A stretch of DNA of 64,000 nucleotides from Dyella jiangningensis (lineage in GTDB: Bacteria > Pseudomonadota > Gammaproteobacteria > Xanthomonadales > Rhodanobacteraceae). The notes below the pieces were generated by a model. It had not been told where the DNA came from. It saw nothing but the letters and a program-made list of their open reading frames with translations, and searched no databases. The position numbers and the translations under genes are program-made. Shown one piece after another: positions 35,309 to 43,687 of this stretch. The first letter of the stretch is position 1. Each line of letters begins with the position of its first letter. The DNA lies in contig NZ_NFZS01000005.1 of NCBI RefSeq assembly GCF_003264855.1, positions 1 through 64,000 on the forward strand, given 5' to 3'.

Positions 35309-36127
35309 TCAATCGGCGCGTACATGATCGGCGGCTGTTACCAGCTTCTTGTTGTCCTTGTCCTCGTGCGTGACCAGCTTCAGCCGCGAACCGTCCTGCA
35401 GGCGGAACTGGAACTGTTGCTGCAATTGTTCGAGCGCACTGAACCTCGGGCACAGCGCGTCGGCACGCCTGTTCAATGCATCGGAACGACCGTCGATCTC
35501 CTTGTCGATGGTCTCGTCCAGCGAATCGGCGCGCGCCTGCAACGCGGCGACCTTGCTCTCGTCGCCGCTGAGCGCAGCCGTCACCGCCGCGCCAGCCACC
35601 TTGCCCACCAGGTCGGACACCGAACTCTGGATGCCCTGCCCGATCACGTCGTCCATCTCGTGCCGCTTCCACACGCCCTTGCCCAGCGTGTCGTCGATGC
35701 GGATGAGCGCCTGCTGGCGGTTGCGGTCCAGCCGCCCCACCATCTCGCTGCGTTCGCTCTCGTTGTCGGCGAAGGTCATCAGCACCGTGCGCATCGCGGC
35801 GAAGCCGATGTTCACGCCTTCGCGGGCAATGCCGGCGACTTCGGGCATCAGCGATCGCACGTTCTGTTCGTACTGGCGCAGTCGACCCGCATCGGCGGCG
35901 GACACCGCCACCTCGCGGCCATCCACGTGGAGCTGGCCGTCATGCATGAACACGTTGCCCGGATGGCCGTCCGTACGGCTGAACGCGATGCCGGCCGGCT
36001 GCACGCTCACGTCGTAGTCGGTCGAGTAGCCACAGTTCACGTCGTTGATCTGGTAGCCCTTGGCTTCGGCCATGCCGCCGAAGGCCAAGCCAGCCGCCAT
36101 CGCGCAAGCGATCGGAATCGTACGCAT
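35309..36127 (-). CDS. DUF2884 (YggN-family) secreted protein
   Basis: The 272-residue protein has a signal peptide (IPIACAMAAGLAFGGMAEA). Its start, NCGYSTDYDVSVQPAGIAFS, and the two-part body of long helices fit DUF2884/YggN, a periplasmic family of unknown role. An internal SVSDLVGKVAGAAVTAAL segment and a conserved late cysteine (ALCPRFSALEQLQQQFQF) are also present. The C-terminus is charged. I set the start at the ATG leading into the signal peptide. A second member of the family lies at 42.3-43.1 kb. The gene diverges from the FAD dehydrogenase with ~200 bp between. Confidence 0.75.
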   Translation of the reverse strand: MRTIPIACAMAAGLAFGGMAEAKGYQINDVNCGYSTDYDVSVQPAGIAFSRTDGHPGNVFMHDGQLHVDGREVAVSAADAGRLRQYEQNVRSLMPEVAGIAREGVNIGFAAMRTVLMTFADNESERSEMVGRLDRNRQQALIRIDDTLGKGVWKRHEMDDVIGQGIQSSVSDLVGKVAGAAVTAALSGDESKVAALQARADSLDETIDKEIDGRSDALNRRADALCPRFSALEQLQQQFQFRLQDGSRLKLVTHEDKDNKKLVTAADHVRAD

Positions 36128-36323
36128 GCCACTCGCCTCCCTGAGTACCGTGTCCATGCGCAAGCCGCATGGTTCCCCGGCACGATGCGCCGCGCCGCCG
36201 CCGCCGAGCATGGGCCAGGTGTCATGCCGTGCCATCGGTCATGGCTATGACGCAGTGCGCATAGGCAGGCCACGGAGAGGCACGCTAAGTTCACCCGGTG
36301 ATCGCCATGAGGGGAGTCGTGGG

Positions 36324-37982
36324 ATGCGCGAAAGGTGGGACGTGATCGTGGTGGGAGCGGGCCTCGCCGGCCTGGTCGCCGCCACGGAGCTGGCCGATGC
36401 CGGCAAGCGTGTGCTGGTGCTCGACCAGGAGCCGGAACAAAGCCTGGGAGGGCAGGCGTTCTGGTCGTTCGGTGGATTGTTCTTCGTCGATTCGCCGGAG
36501 CAGCGACGCATGGGCGTGCGCGATTCGCATGCGCTGGCGCTGGCCGACTGGATGGGCACGGCCGCGTTCGATCGCCCGGAAGACCATTGGCCGCGCCGTT
36601 GGGCCGAGGCCTACGTCGATTTCGCCGCGGGCGAGAAGCGCAGCTGGCTGCATGCCATGGGCATGCGCTGGTTTCCCGTGGTCGGCTGGGCCGAGCGCGG
36701 CGGGCACGGCGCAGTCGGGCACGGCAATTCGGTGCCGCGCTTCCACGTCACCTGGGGCACCGGCCCCGGCGTGATCGAACCCTTCGTGCGCCGCGCGCGC
36801 GAGGCGCAGGCCAGGGGCGTGTTGCAATTCGGTTTCCGCCACCGCGTCGACGAGCTCATCGTCGAAGGCGGTACCGTGGTCGGTGTGCGCGGCAGCGTGC
36901 TGGCCTACGACGAGGTGGAACGCGGCAAGCCCAGTTCGCGCGATGAAGTGGAACCGTTCGAGAAGCGTGCACAAGCGGTGGTCGTGTGCTCGGGCGGCAT
37001 CGGCGGCAATCACGAGCTGGTGCGCAGGAACTGGCCGGAACGTCTCGGCACGCCACCGGCACACATGCTGTGCGGCGTACCCGCGCACGTGGACGGCCGC
37101 ATGCTCGGCATCAGCGAAAGCGCCGGCGCGAAGCTGATCAACCGCGATCGCATGTGGCATTACGTGGAAGGCATCGAGAACTGGAACCCGATCTGGCCGA
37201 TGCACGCGATCCGCATCCTGCCGGGCCCCTCGTCGCTGTGGTTCGACGCCACCGGCAACCGCCTGCCCGGCCCGCTGTGGCCCGGCTTCGATACGCTGGG
37301 CACGCTCGATCACCTGCGCCGCACCGGTTACGACTACAGCTGGTTCATCCTCGACCAGCAGATCATCCGCCGCGAATTCGCGTTGTCTGGTTCGGAGCAG
37401 AATCCCGATCTCACCGGCAAGAGCTGGCGACAGGTCGCCAAGCGTGCCGTCGGCAAGGGCGCGCCCGCGCCGGTGGAGGCGTTCAAGCAGCATGGCAAGG
37501 ACTTCATCGTACGCGACACGCTGGACGATCTCGTCGCCGGCATGAACGCGCTGGCGGGCAACACGCTGCTCGACGTCGCGCATCTTCGCCGCGAGATCGA
37601 AGCGCGCGACCTGCAATTCGACAATCCCTACGCGAAGGACTCGCAGGTGATGGCCATCCACAACGCACGTCGCTACCGCGGCGACAAGCTGGTGCGCGTG
37701 GCCAGGCCGCATCGCATCCTCGACCCGGCCAATGGTCCGCTGATCGCGGTGCGGCTCAACATTCTCACGCGCAAGACGCTGGGCGGCCTGGAAACCGACC
37801 TTTCGGGTCGTGTGCTGGGACATGACGGCCAGCCATTGCCCGGCCTGTACGCCGCCGGCGAAGCGGCGGGGTTCGGCGGCGGCGGCCTGCATGGCTACCG
37901 CGCGCTCGAAGGCAGCTTCCTCGGCGGCTGCCTGTTCTCCGGCCGCGTCGCCGGTCGCGCTGCGGCCGCTGCCATCGCATGA
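36324..37982 (+). CDS. FAD-binding dehydrogenase (fumarate reductase/KstD-type fold)
   Basis: This 552-residue cytoplasmic flavoprotein starts with the dinucleotide fold DVIVVGAGLAGLVAATELA (~6-24) and the acidic strand end VLVLDQEPEQSLGGQAFWS. The second conserved FAD segment VVVCSGGIGGNHELV (~218) and the closing GLYAAGEAAGFGGGGLHGYR with GSFLGGCLFSGRVAGR place it among FAD-dependent oxidoreductases of the fumarate reductase/3-ketosteroid dehydrogenase superfamily. Members of this length are often annotated simply as FAD-binding dehydrogenase; no substrate is known. GAGGGGAG precedes the ATG. Its last four bases (ATGA) overlap the start of the ketopantoate-reductase-like gene, so the two are translationally coupled. 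Confidence 0.85.
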   Translation: MRERWDVIVVGAGLAGLVAATELADAGKRVLVLDQEPEQSLGGQAFWSFGGLFFVDSPEQRRMGVRDSHALALADWMGTAAFDRPEDHWPRRWAEAYVDFAAGEKRSWLHAMGMRWFPVVGWAERGGHGAVGHGNSVPRFHVTWGTGPGVIEPFVRRAREAQARGVLQFGFRHRVDELIVEGGTVVGVRGSVLAYDEVERGKPSSRDEVEPFEKRAQAVVVCSGGIGGNHELVRRNWPERLGTPPAHMLCGVPAHVDGRMLGISESAGAKLINRDRMWHYVEGIENWNPIWPMHAIRILPGPSSLWFDATGNRLPGPLWPGFDTLGTLDHLRRTGYDYSWFILDQQIIRREFALSGSEQNPDLTGKSWRQVAKRAVGKGAPAPVEAFKQHGKDFIVRDTLDDLVAGMNALAGNTLLDVAHLRREIEARDLQFDNPYAKDSQVMAIHNARRYRGDKLVRVARPHRILDPANGPLIAVRLNILTRKTLGGLETDLSGRVLGHDGQPLPGLYAAGEAAGFGGGGLHGYRALEGSFLGGCLFSGRVAGRAAAAAIA

Positions 37983-39007
37983 GTGTGCATGCCTTGCCGC
38001 GCATCGCCGTCTATGGCGCGGGCAGCGTGGGCGGTTACCTGGGCGCGCGATTGCACGAGCACGCGCGGATCACCTTCGTGGGCCGCCGCCGCGTGACCGA
38101 CGCCTGGCGATTGCACGGACTGGATTGGACCGACCTGCAAGGCCACGAGGGACACGTCGCGGGCCGCGCGCTGGACGTGCAGACGGATCCGTTCGCCGCC
38201 GCGAAGGCGCATCTCGTGCTGGTGACGGTGAAATCCGGCGCCACCGAAACCGTCGCACGCGAGCTTGCCGGCGTGCTCGCGCCCGGCGTCCCGGTGATCA
38301 GCTTCCAGAACGGCCTGCACAACACCGAGATCCTGCGCGCCGCCCTGCCCGGCCATCCGGTGCTGGCCGGCATGGTGCCGTTCAACGTGCTGCAGGCTCA
38401 GCCCGGCAGCTTCCACCAGGGATCGAGCGGCGAACTGATGGTGGCCTCGCACGCATCGCTGGCGCCGTTCGTGCCGTTGTTCGCCGCCGCCGGTTTGCCG
38501 CTCACCGTGCGCGAAGACATGCCCGCGGTGCAGGCGGCGAAGCTGCTGCTCAACCTGAACAACGCCATCAATGCGCTCTCTTCACTGCCGTTGCGCGATG
38601 AGCTGTCGCAGCGCAGCTGGCGACGCTGTCTGGCGCTGGCCCAGCGCGAGGCGCTTGCCGTGTTCGAGGCGGCGCACGTGCAGGCCACGCGCCTCACGCC
38701 GCTGCCCGCGCATTGGCTGCCACGCGTGCTGGAATTGCCGGACGCGTGGTTCCAGCGGGTGGCGTCGCGCATGCTGGCCATCGACCCCGTGGCGCGGTCA
38801 TCGATGTGGGAGGATCTGCAACGCCATCGTCCCACGGAAGTGGATGCGATCAACGGCGAGATCGTGCGGATCGCACAGGCGCACGGCCTCGCCGCGCCCA
38901 TCAACGCAAAGCTGGTGGAGCTGATCCATCAGGCCGAGCGCGCACCGCGCGAATGGCGCGCCGATGAACTGCTGCAGGAGCTGCAACACCGCCCGGCCCC
39001 ACGGTAG
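37979..39007 (+). CDS. Ketopantoate reductase-like oxidoreductase
   Basis: The 342-residue protein has the NADP-binding start IAVYGAGSVGGYLGARL (~10-26), HLVLVTVKSGAT (~79) and the middle FQNGLHNTEILRAALP motif of the PanE/ApbA family. The C-terminal helical domain carries NNAINALSSLPLRDEL and SSMWEDLQRHRPTEVDAINGEIV, where ketopantoate reductases bind substrate. It could make pantoate for coenzyme A, but coupling to an FAD dehydrogenase rather than panB/panC suggests another 2-oxo acid. It starts inside the upstream stop (ATGA). Its own stop codon TAG is the first triplet of a REP-A repeat. Confidence 0.85.
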   Translation: MSVHALPRIAVYGAGSVGGYLGARLHEHARITFVGRRRVTDAWRLHGLDWTDLQGHEGHVAGRALDVQTDPFAAAKAHLVLVTVKSGATETVARELAGVLAPGVPVISFQNGLHNTEILRAALPGHPVLAGMVPFNVLQAQPGSFHQGSSGELMVASHASLAPFVPLFAAAGLPLTVREDMPAVQAAKLLLNLNNAINALSSLPLRDELSQRSWRRCLALAQREALAVFEAAHVQATRLTPLPAHWLPRVLELPDAWFQRVASRMLAIDPVARSSMWEDLQRHRPTEVDAINGEIVRIAQAHGLAAPINAKLVELIHQAERAPREWRADELLQELQHRPAPR

Positions 39008-39096
39008 GAGCGCACCCAGTGCGCGACCGCGGCGCGGCCTCCCGCGCATTGGCACGGTTGTCGCGACGCCCATCGCGCACTGGGTGCGCTCCTACA
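39004..39096. repeat. Inverted REP-A pair supplying the stop codons of two convergent genes
   Basis: GGTAGGAGCGCACCCAGTGC (39004) and its inverse ending GGGTGCGCTCCTAC (39092) face each other 69 bp apart. The TAG of TAGGAGCGC is the stop codon of the ketopantoate-reductase-like gene on the plus strand and of ltrA on the minus strand. Confidence 0.85.
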
Positions 39097-40315
39097 AATG
39101 CGGCTCGCTTCCATACAGCTCGCGACGCAGCACCCGCAGCGATAGCGTCTCCCACGCGGCCACGATCACGAGCACCAGCGTGGTCGCGCCAGCCAGCGCC
39201 AGCACCGACAGCATCGTGGCCGGCCAGCACAGCAGCAACAGCAGGACCAGCCCGACCAGGTGCGAGAACGGCAGGTTGGTATGGTTCACGGCCTGCTTGA
39301 ACAACGCATTGCCCAGCAGGTAGAGCGCCGGCCCGCCCAGCAGTACGGCAGCCTGCGCCGCGCTCGCCATGGCGTGCGGATGGCTGAGGCTCAGTTCGTC
39401 GCCCACGGCACTGACCACGATGCCCGCCACGATCAGCAGGTGCAGATAGGTATAGCCCAGCCGCGCCGTGCGGCCGGGATCGGCGGATTCGCGAATGGAA
39501 CGGCTGCCCCGTTCCACGGCCAGGTCGAAATAGATCCACCACATCGCCACGCAGCCGACGAATGCGATGCTGAAGGCCAGCCAGTCGTACGCTGCTCGCG
39601 GGCTCTCGGCAAAGCTGCTGCCGGTTACCACCACCGACTCGCCCAGCGCGATGATCACGAACAGGCTGCAGCGTTCGGCGAGATGCCCGCCTTCCACGTC
39701 CCACTCCAACGTGCTGGAGCGGCCAAGGCCGGGCACGTAGAAGTACAGCGCCGGGCCCAGGTATTCGATGCCAAGCGCCACCAGCCAGCACGCGAAGCGG
39801 GCGTCACCGGAAGCGAATCCTCCCGCGATCCACAGCACGCCCGACACCACCAGCCAGCTGGTGATGCGATGGAAATTGCGTTGCGCCGCGGGCGGCGAAT
39901 GACGCAGCGCCCACACCATGAACAACGAACGCCCCACCTGCATGAAGGTGTATGCGCAGGCGAACACGATGCCGCGCCCTTCGAACGCCTGCGGCAGCGC
40001 GGTGGACAACAGCAAACCCGCGAACATCAGCACGAGCAGCAGCAGGCGCACGGCGAGCCGCTCGGGATCCAGCCAGTTGGTGATCCAGCCGGTGAAGATC
40101 CATACCCACCACACCGCGAGGAACAGCAGCAGCACGTGCAACGCGCCGGCCAGCGTCAGGTCGTGCAGCAAGGTATGCGAGAGCTGGGTCACCGCATAGA
40201 CGAAGACCAGATCGAAGAACAGCTCGATGTTGGTGACCTTGCCATGCGCGCCCGCGTGACGCGCACGCAACAGGCTGGGCGCGTTCGCTCCTTCGGCATG
40301 GGGTAGTTCTGGCAT
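39092..40315 (-). CDS. ltrA: Low-temperature-requirement A (LtrA)-family membrane protein
   Basis: The 407-residue protein begins with a soluble head and the family signature VTNIELFFDLVFVYAVTQLS (~30-49). About ten membrane helices follow. The conserved histidine/glutamate stretch HLAERCSLFVIIALGESVV (~228-246) is typical of LtrA. The family was named from a Listeria gene needed at low temperature; its biochemical role is not established. The stop codon comes from a REP-A repeat, so the final residues may differ from homologues. It is convergent with the ketopantoate-reductase-like gene. Confidence 0.88.
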   Translation of the reverse strand: MPELPHAEGANAPSLLRARHAGAHGKVTNIELFFDLVFVYAVTQLSHTLLHDLTLAGALHVLLLFLAVWWVWIFTGWITNWLDPERLAVRLLLLVLMFAGLLLSTALPQAFEGRGIVFACAYTFMQVGRSLFMVWALRHSPPAAQRNFHRITSWLVVSGVLWIAGGFASGDARFACWLVALGIEYLGPALYFYVPGLGRSSTLEWDVEGGHLAERCSLFVIIALGESVVVTGSSFAESPRAAYDWLAFSIAFVGCVAMWWIYFDLAVERGSRSIRESADPGRTARLGYTYLHLLIVAGIVVSAVGDELSLSHPHAMASAAQAAVLLGGPALYLLGNALFKQAVNHTNLPFSHLVGLVLLLLLCWPATMLSVLALAGATTLVLVIVAAWETLSLRVLRRELYGSEPHL

Positions 40316-40406
40316 GGCGCGACCTCCCTGGCATCGCGCCTTTTATCGCATGGGCGGCACCGCGCAGGAACCCTTGCGCGTGCCGCCGGTTCCATGCAGC
40401 GCCGCT

Positions 40407-40724
40407 CTAGCGGCCGCCATCGCGAATGGCGCTGATCCTGCCGTCCACGACCACGATGGTGACGATGCGGTTGCCCTGGCGGTACTGCCATTGCTCGCCG
40501 CCGGCGTCGCCGGCACTCCGGCCGCGCGCCTTGCGGCCCTTGGCGGTGCGAGGGCCCGTTGATGACTTGCCGTGCGACTTGTAGGAAGGCTTGCCCAGCA
40601 ATTCGACTGCCCGGGTCGCACTGTCGCCCACCACCAGCACCTGGCTGCCCACCCGCAAGGTCCCGCTGCCCGCCTGTGCGGTGAACGCCACCGCCAGGCA
40701 TATCCATCCGATGTATCCGCGCAT
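40407..40724 (-). CDS. DUF2845 secreted protein (copy 1)
   Basis: The 105-residue product has a signal peptide (ICLAVAFTAQA) and the DUF2845 pattern: TLRVGSQVLVVGDSATRAVELLGKP, with GEQWQYRQGN, VTIVVVDGRI and a short end. Between the two halves it carries a basic insert (SSTGPRTAKGRKARGRS). The family is periplasmic and uncharacterised. It is a diverged duplicate of the gene just upstream on the same strand, about 34% longer in the loop region. Confidence 0.8.
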   Translation of the reverse strand: MRGYIGWICLAVAFTAQAGSGTLRVGSQVLVVGDSATRAVELLGKPSYKSHGKSSTGPRTAKGRKARGRSAGDAGGEQWQYRQGNRIVTIVVVDGRISAIRDGGR

Positions 40725-40836
40725 GACGCCTCCCTGTCCGTGACCCGCGCCTCGCGCGGCGGGTTCACACTAGCGACAGGCAAGGCAGCAGCGGCAGGCG
40801 CCGCACGCCGTGCGCGGGTGTAGGAAGCGCGCCCGC

Positions 40837-41112
40837 TCAGCGCGTGCGATCGTCGATATCGGACACTTTGCCGCTGATGACGGTGACGGTCACGATGTGG
40901 CCGCCGTCGCGCTGGTACTGCCAACGCTCGCCCTGGTGCCCGCCGTACTCCGATTCCACCGGCTCCTTGAAATCCGGCTTGCCCAGCAACTGCATGGCGC
41001 GCACGGCGCTGTCGCCGACGGTGAGCACCTCGCTGCCGATGCGATAGGTGCTGCTGGCGTGGGCCGCCAGGCTCAATGACAACAGCAAGGTGACCAAGAG
41101 ACTGCGGCGCAT
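40837..41112 (-). CDS. DUF2845 secreted protein (copy 2)
   Basis: The 91-residue protein shares the frame of its neighbour: signal peptide LLSLSLAAHAS, then YRIGSEVLTVGDSAVRAMQLLGKPDF, GERWQYQRDGGHIVTVTVISG and an acidic end. It lacks the basic insert of copy 1 and is nearer the usual family length. Its function is unknown. A run of minus-strand genes continues upstream (DUF924, DUF2383-like, DUF2884). Confidence 0.8.
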   Translation of the reverse strand: MRRSLLVTLLLSLSLAAHASSTYRIGSEVLTVGDSAVRAMQLLGKPDFKEPVESEYGGHQGERWQYQRDGGHIVTVTVISGKVSDIDDRTR

Positions 41113-41148
41113 ATCGAACTCCTTGTCGAAAACACGGTGGTGAAGGAC

Positions 41149-41721
41149 CTAGAAACCCGATCCCGGGCGAGCCAGATAGGCCTGCTCGGCTTCGGTGCTG
41201 GATCGGCCAAGCACGGCATTGCGATGGGGAAAGCGGCCGAAGCGCTCAATCACATCGTGGTGGCGGCGCGCATAATCAAGGAAATTCTCGAACTGCGCAC
41301 GCTGCCCTGCGGGAAGCTGCCCGACCAGGCGTTCGAACAGCTGCACGCAATGGCGTTGCAGCGAGAGGTCTTCCGCGTGTTCCAGGGGAAGATAGGCGAA
41401 CAGCCGACGCAGCGGCGCGATCCGCTGGTCATCCGCCCGGGCAATGCCTTCCACTGCAAGCGCCTGCGCCTTCGCGTCGTGGGCCCAGGCCCGCGCGTCG
41501 TCGCGGTAGATGTTGCGGCTGAACTGGTCCAGCACGATCAGCAAGGCCAACCAGCCGTCCGGCGTGGCCGACCAGCCATCCAGTTCCCCGCGTGTCGCCG
41601 CCGCCAGCACGGCACCGAAACGCTCGCGCACCTGCGCGTCGAACGCATCGTCGCGGTCGAACCAGTGCACTCCGGCAGCGGGATCGAACCAGAACTGCAG
41701 CACGTCTTCCGGCGTTGGCAT
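41149..41721 (-). CDS. DUF924 family protein
   Basis: The 190-residue cytoplasmic protein matches DUF924: it starts DVLQFWFD, followed by WFDRDDAFDAQVRERFG, the conserved LLIVLDQFSRNIYRD (~75-89), AYLPLEHAEDLSLQRHCV and HRNAVLGRSSTEAEQAYL near the end. It is an all-helical, TPR-like fold of unknown role that is widespread in Proteobacteria. The ATG precedes PTPEDVLQFWF; an upstream in-frame extension is arginine-rich and looks spurious. It may form a transcription unit with the DUF2383-like gene 38 bp upstream. Confidence 0.88.
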   Translation of the reverse strand: MPTPEDVLQFWFDPAAGVHWFDRDDAFDAQVRERFGAVLAAATRGELDGWSATPDGWLALLIVLDQFSRNIYRDDARAWAHDAKAQALAVEGIARADDQRIAPLRRLFAYLPLEHAEDLSLQRHCVQLFERLVGQLPAGQRAQFENFLDYARRHHDVIERFGRFPHRNAVLGRSSTEAEQAYLARPGSGF

Positions 41722-41758
41722 GCCTGCGCCCCTTGTTTGGTCTGGATGATGTGATCGG

Positions 41759-42199
41759 TCAGGCGTGATGGGTGCCGGCCAGGCAATGCATGTCGTGATG
41801 GATGCCGTGCAGGCGCGACAGCTGCACGCCAAGCGCGTGCGCCGATTCACGCGAGGCATGCGCCATCTGCTTCTCGAAGCGGTGCAGCAGTGCGCACTCG
41901 TTGCGCGCCAGCGAACGAACCCACGCCGAGTCACGATTGGATGACAAGCCGGCCGTCCATTCGGCGAGCGCGCTGCGGATCGACCCGGCCAGCGTGCCAT
42001 GCCGCGCCGGCGTCATTCCGCTGGCGTGGGCCTGGACCTGCAGGTCGTCGATCAGCAGATCAAGCGTATGCAGGTTCTCCGCCAGCAAGGCCTGCAGGCC
42101 GGGTTCGCGCACTTGCGCGAGCGCGCGGCGGTACAGATCCCGGTCGTCGATGCCACGACGGATCAAGCTGTTGTAGCGCGGTACTCGAGCGTGCGACAC
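41759..42199 (-). CDS. PA2169/DUF2383-like four-helix-bundle protein
   Basis: The 146-residue product shows the helix pattern of the PA2169 (DUF2383) family, which resembles ferritin-like bundles: YNSLIRRGIDDRDLYRRALAQV, then ALLAENLHTLDLLIDDLQVQA and GSIRSALAEW. A second half, WVRSLARNECALLHRFEKQM, ends with histidine-rich HGIHHDMHCLAGTHH. The family is thought to be stress-related but has no proved activity, and metal ligands cannot be confirmed. The C-terminal histidines are unusual and could bind metal. It lies ahead of DUF924 on the same strand. Confidence 0.7.
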   Translation of the reverse strand: MSHARVPRYNSLIRRGIDDRDLYRRALAQVREPGLQALLAENLHTLDLLIDDLQVQAHASGMTPARHGTLAGSIRSALAEWTAGLSSNRDSAWVRSLARNECALLHRFEKQMAHASRESAHALGVQLSRLHGIHHDMHCLAGTHHA

Positions 42200-42305
42200 A
42201 AGGCCGCCTCCTGAAAAAACAGCGAATTTCGACTCGATCCTCGCCCTTCCGCGCTTAGCAGAAGGTTAATCCAAGGTATGCGTGGCGTCGCGCTCAGCCT
42301 GTGTT

Positions 42306-43055
42306 CTACTGCCCGACCTGCAACAGGTTGAGCGGCTGCCCGCCGCTACCACGGATATCCTGCTGCAACTCCGCGAGCCGCTGTATCGAGGGACAAAGGG
42401 CCTGGATCTGCGGCGCCAGGGCCTGCATGCGCTGCTCGAGGCGTGGACGCAGCTGGGTGGCGAGGTCGGCGGCGGTATCACGCAGATTCGCGGCGGCCTG
42501 CAGATCGCCCGTCATCGCCGCGTTCATCGCCTGCTGCCCCAGATCGTTGGCAATCAGGGGCATCAGGTCGGCCGCGACCTGGTTCGCGTAGGTGTCGGCC
42601 AGGTTGCCCTGCCAGTCGTGCGTGCTGTTGCTCGCGGCCAGGCGTTGCTTGAGCTCCGCCGCCCGCGCGGCCACCCGACGATCCAGCTCCGCGCGCGTAT
42701 CGGGGCTCAACGACAGGCGCGCACCCTCGTCGTGCATGCCCGACACCAGCAGATCCACACCCTTCGCCGCCACGCCCTTCACGCGAGGGACGAGGGCACG
42801 CAGTTCGCGTTCGAACAGCGCGAGCCGATCCTGTTCGTCCGGGCGCAGGGACACCGTGGCGCCGTCCGTGCGCAGGCGGCCATCATGCAGCTCCACCTGG
42901 TGCGGAGCCGGCTGCGGTCGATCGAACAACAGATGGTCCGGCGCCACCGTCAGGTCATAACTGCTGGTGGCATGACAGGTGGTGGCCAGGTCCTGCGCAT
43001 GGGCGGCGACGCCGGCGAAGGAGACGGTCAGAGCGAGAAACAGGCGGCGGTACAT
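42306..43055 (-). CDS. DUF2884 (YggN-family) secreted protein, second copy
   Basis: The 249-residue protein has a signal peptide (LFLALTVSFAGVAAHA). It shares the architecture of the 35.3-kb DUF2884 gene: an N-terminal CHATSSYDLTVAPDHLLFDR strand segment, a helical middle and a late PQIQALCPSIQRLAELQQD with the family cysteine. The two copies are well diverged, so the duplication is old. The role is unknown. The ATG leads directly into the signal peptide; a longer in-frame extension upstream is low-complexity glycine/arginine and unlikely. It follows the peroxiredoxin and membrane-protein genes on the same strand. Confidence 0.75.
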   Translation of the reverse strand: MYRRLFLALTVSFAGVAAHAQDLATTCHATSSYDLTVAPDHLLFDRPQPAPHQVELHDGRLRTDGATVSLRPDEQDRLALFERELRALVPRVKGVAAKGVDLLVSGMHDEGARLSLSPDTRAELDRRVAARAAELKQRLAASNSTHDWQGNLADTYANQVAADLMPLIANDLGQQAMNAAMTGDLQAAANLRDTAADLATQLRPRLEQRMQALAPQIQALCPSIQRLAELQQDIRGSGGQPLNLLQVGQ

Positions 43056-43117
43056 GGGATGCCACGGTAGCAAGCGGTGCCGCAGCGATAACCCGTGCGG
43101 CGGCAACCGCGGCTGAA

Positions 43118-43687
43118 TCACCGCGATGGCCGCGACGGACGCAGCTCGCGGAAACCCGCTTTCACCGCCGGCCGCCCCAGCCACCAGGCGAGCCACAGCA
43201 GGATTGGCACGGCGACCGCCTTGGCCGCCATCGCGATCACGAACGAGCGGCGCACGTGGTCCAGCGCCTGCAGCGACGCGGGATCCAGCGGCGCCTGTGC
43301 GTTGGTCATCGCCACGCCCTGGCTGAATTCGCGCCACTGGGAGAGCAGCAGCAGGCCACCAGCGACGCCCCAACCCAGGGCCAGCAGGATCGACAGCACC
43401 TGCAGGGCCGGGCGCGCCCACGCCTGCCGCAGGATCGCGCCGGCGCAGACCACCACCACGCCGAAGGCGATCAGGAAATAGCCCACGTCCCATGCCAGGA
43501 TCTTGCGCAACTGCCAGGCATCGCTGGTGTTTCCGGGCGGCAACTGCTTGAGTACGGCCCATACCTGCTCGCCGTGCACCGCGTACTGCAGGCAGCCATA
43601 GGCCGCGAGCAGCAGCATCAACCAGGCCACGATGCGCCACAGCGCAAAGCCATCCGTGTGTCCGGTACCACGCACTTTCAGGAACAT
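43118..43687 (-). CDS. Four-helix membrane protein of unknown function, coupled to peroxiredoxin
   Basis: The 189-residue product has about four membrane segments: IVAWLMLLLAAYGCLQY, VGYFLIAFGVVVVCAGAI, VLSILLALGWGVAGGLLLL and FVIAMAAKAVAVPILLWLAWW. No family is recognised. Its ATG overlaps the TGA of the peroxiredoxin gene (TGATG), so translation is probably coupled and the two proteins are made together at similar levels. A role as a membrane partner of the redox enzyme is possible but unproven. Confidence 0.65.
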   Translation of the reverse strand: MFLKVRGTGHTDGFALWRIVAWLMLLLAAYGCLQYAVHGEQVWAVLKQLPPGNTSDAWQLRKILAWDVGYFLIAFGVVVVCAGAILRQAWARPALQVLSILLALGWGVAGGLLLLSQWREFSQGVAMTNAQAPLDPASLQALDHVRRSFVIAMAAKAVAVPILLWLAWWLGRPAVKAGFRELRPSRPSR

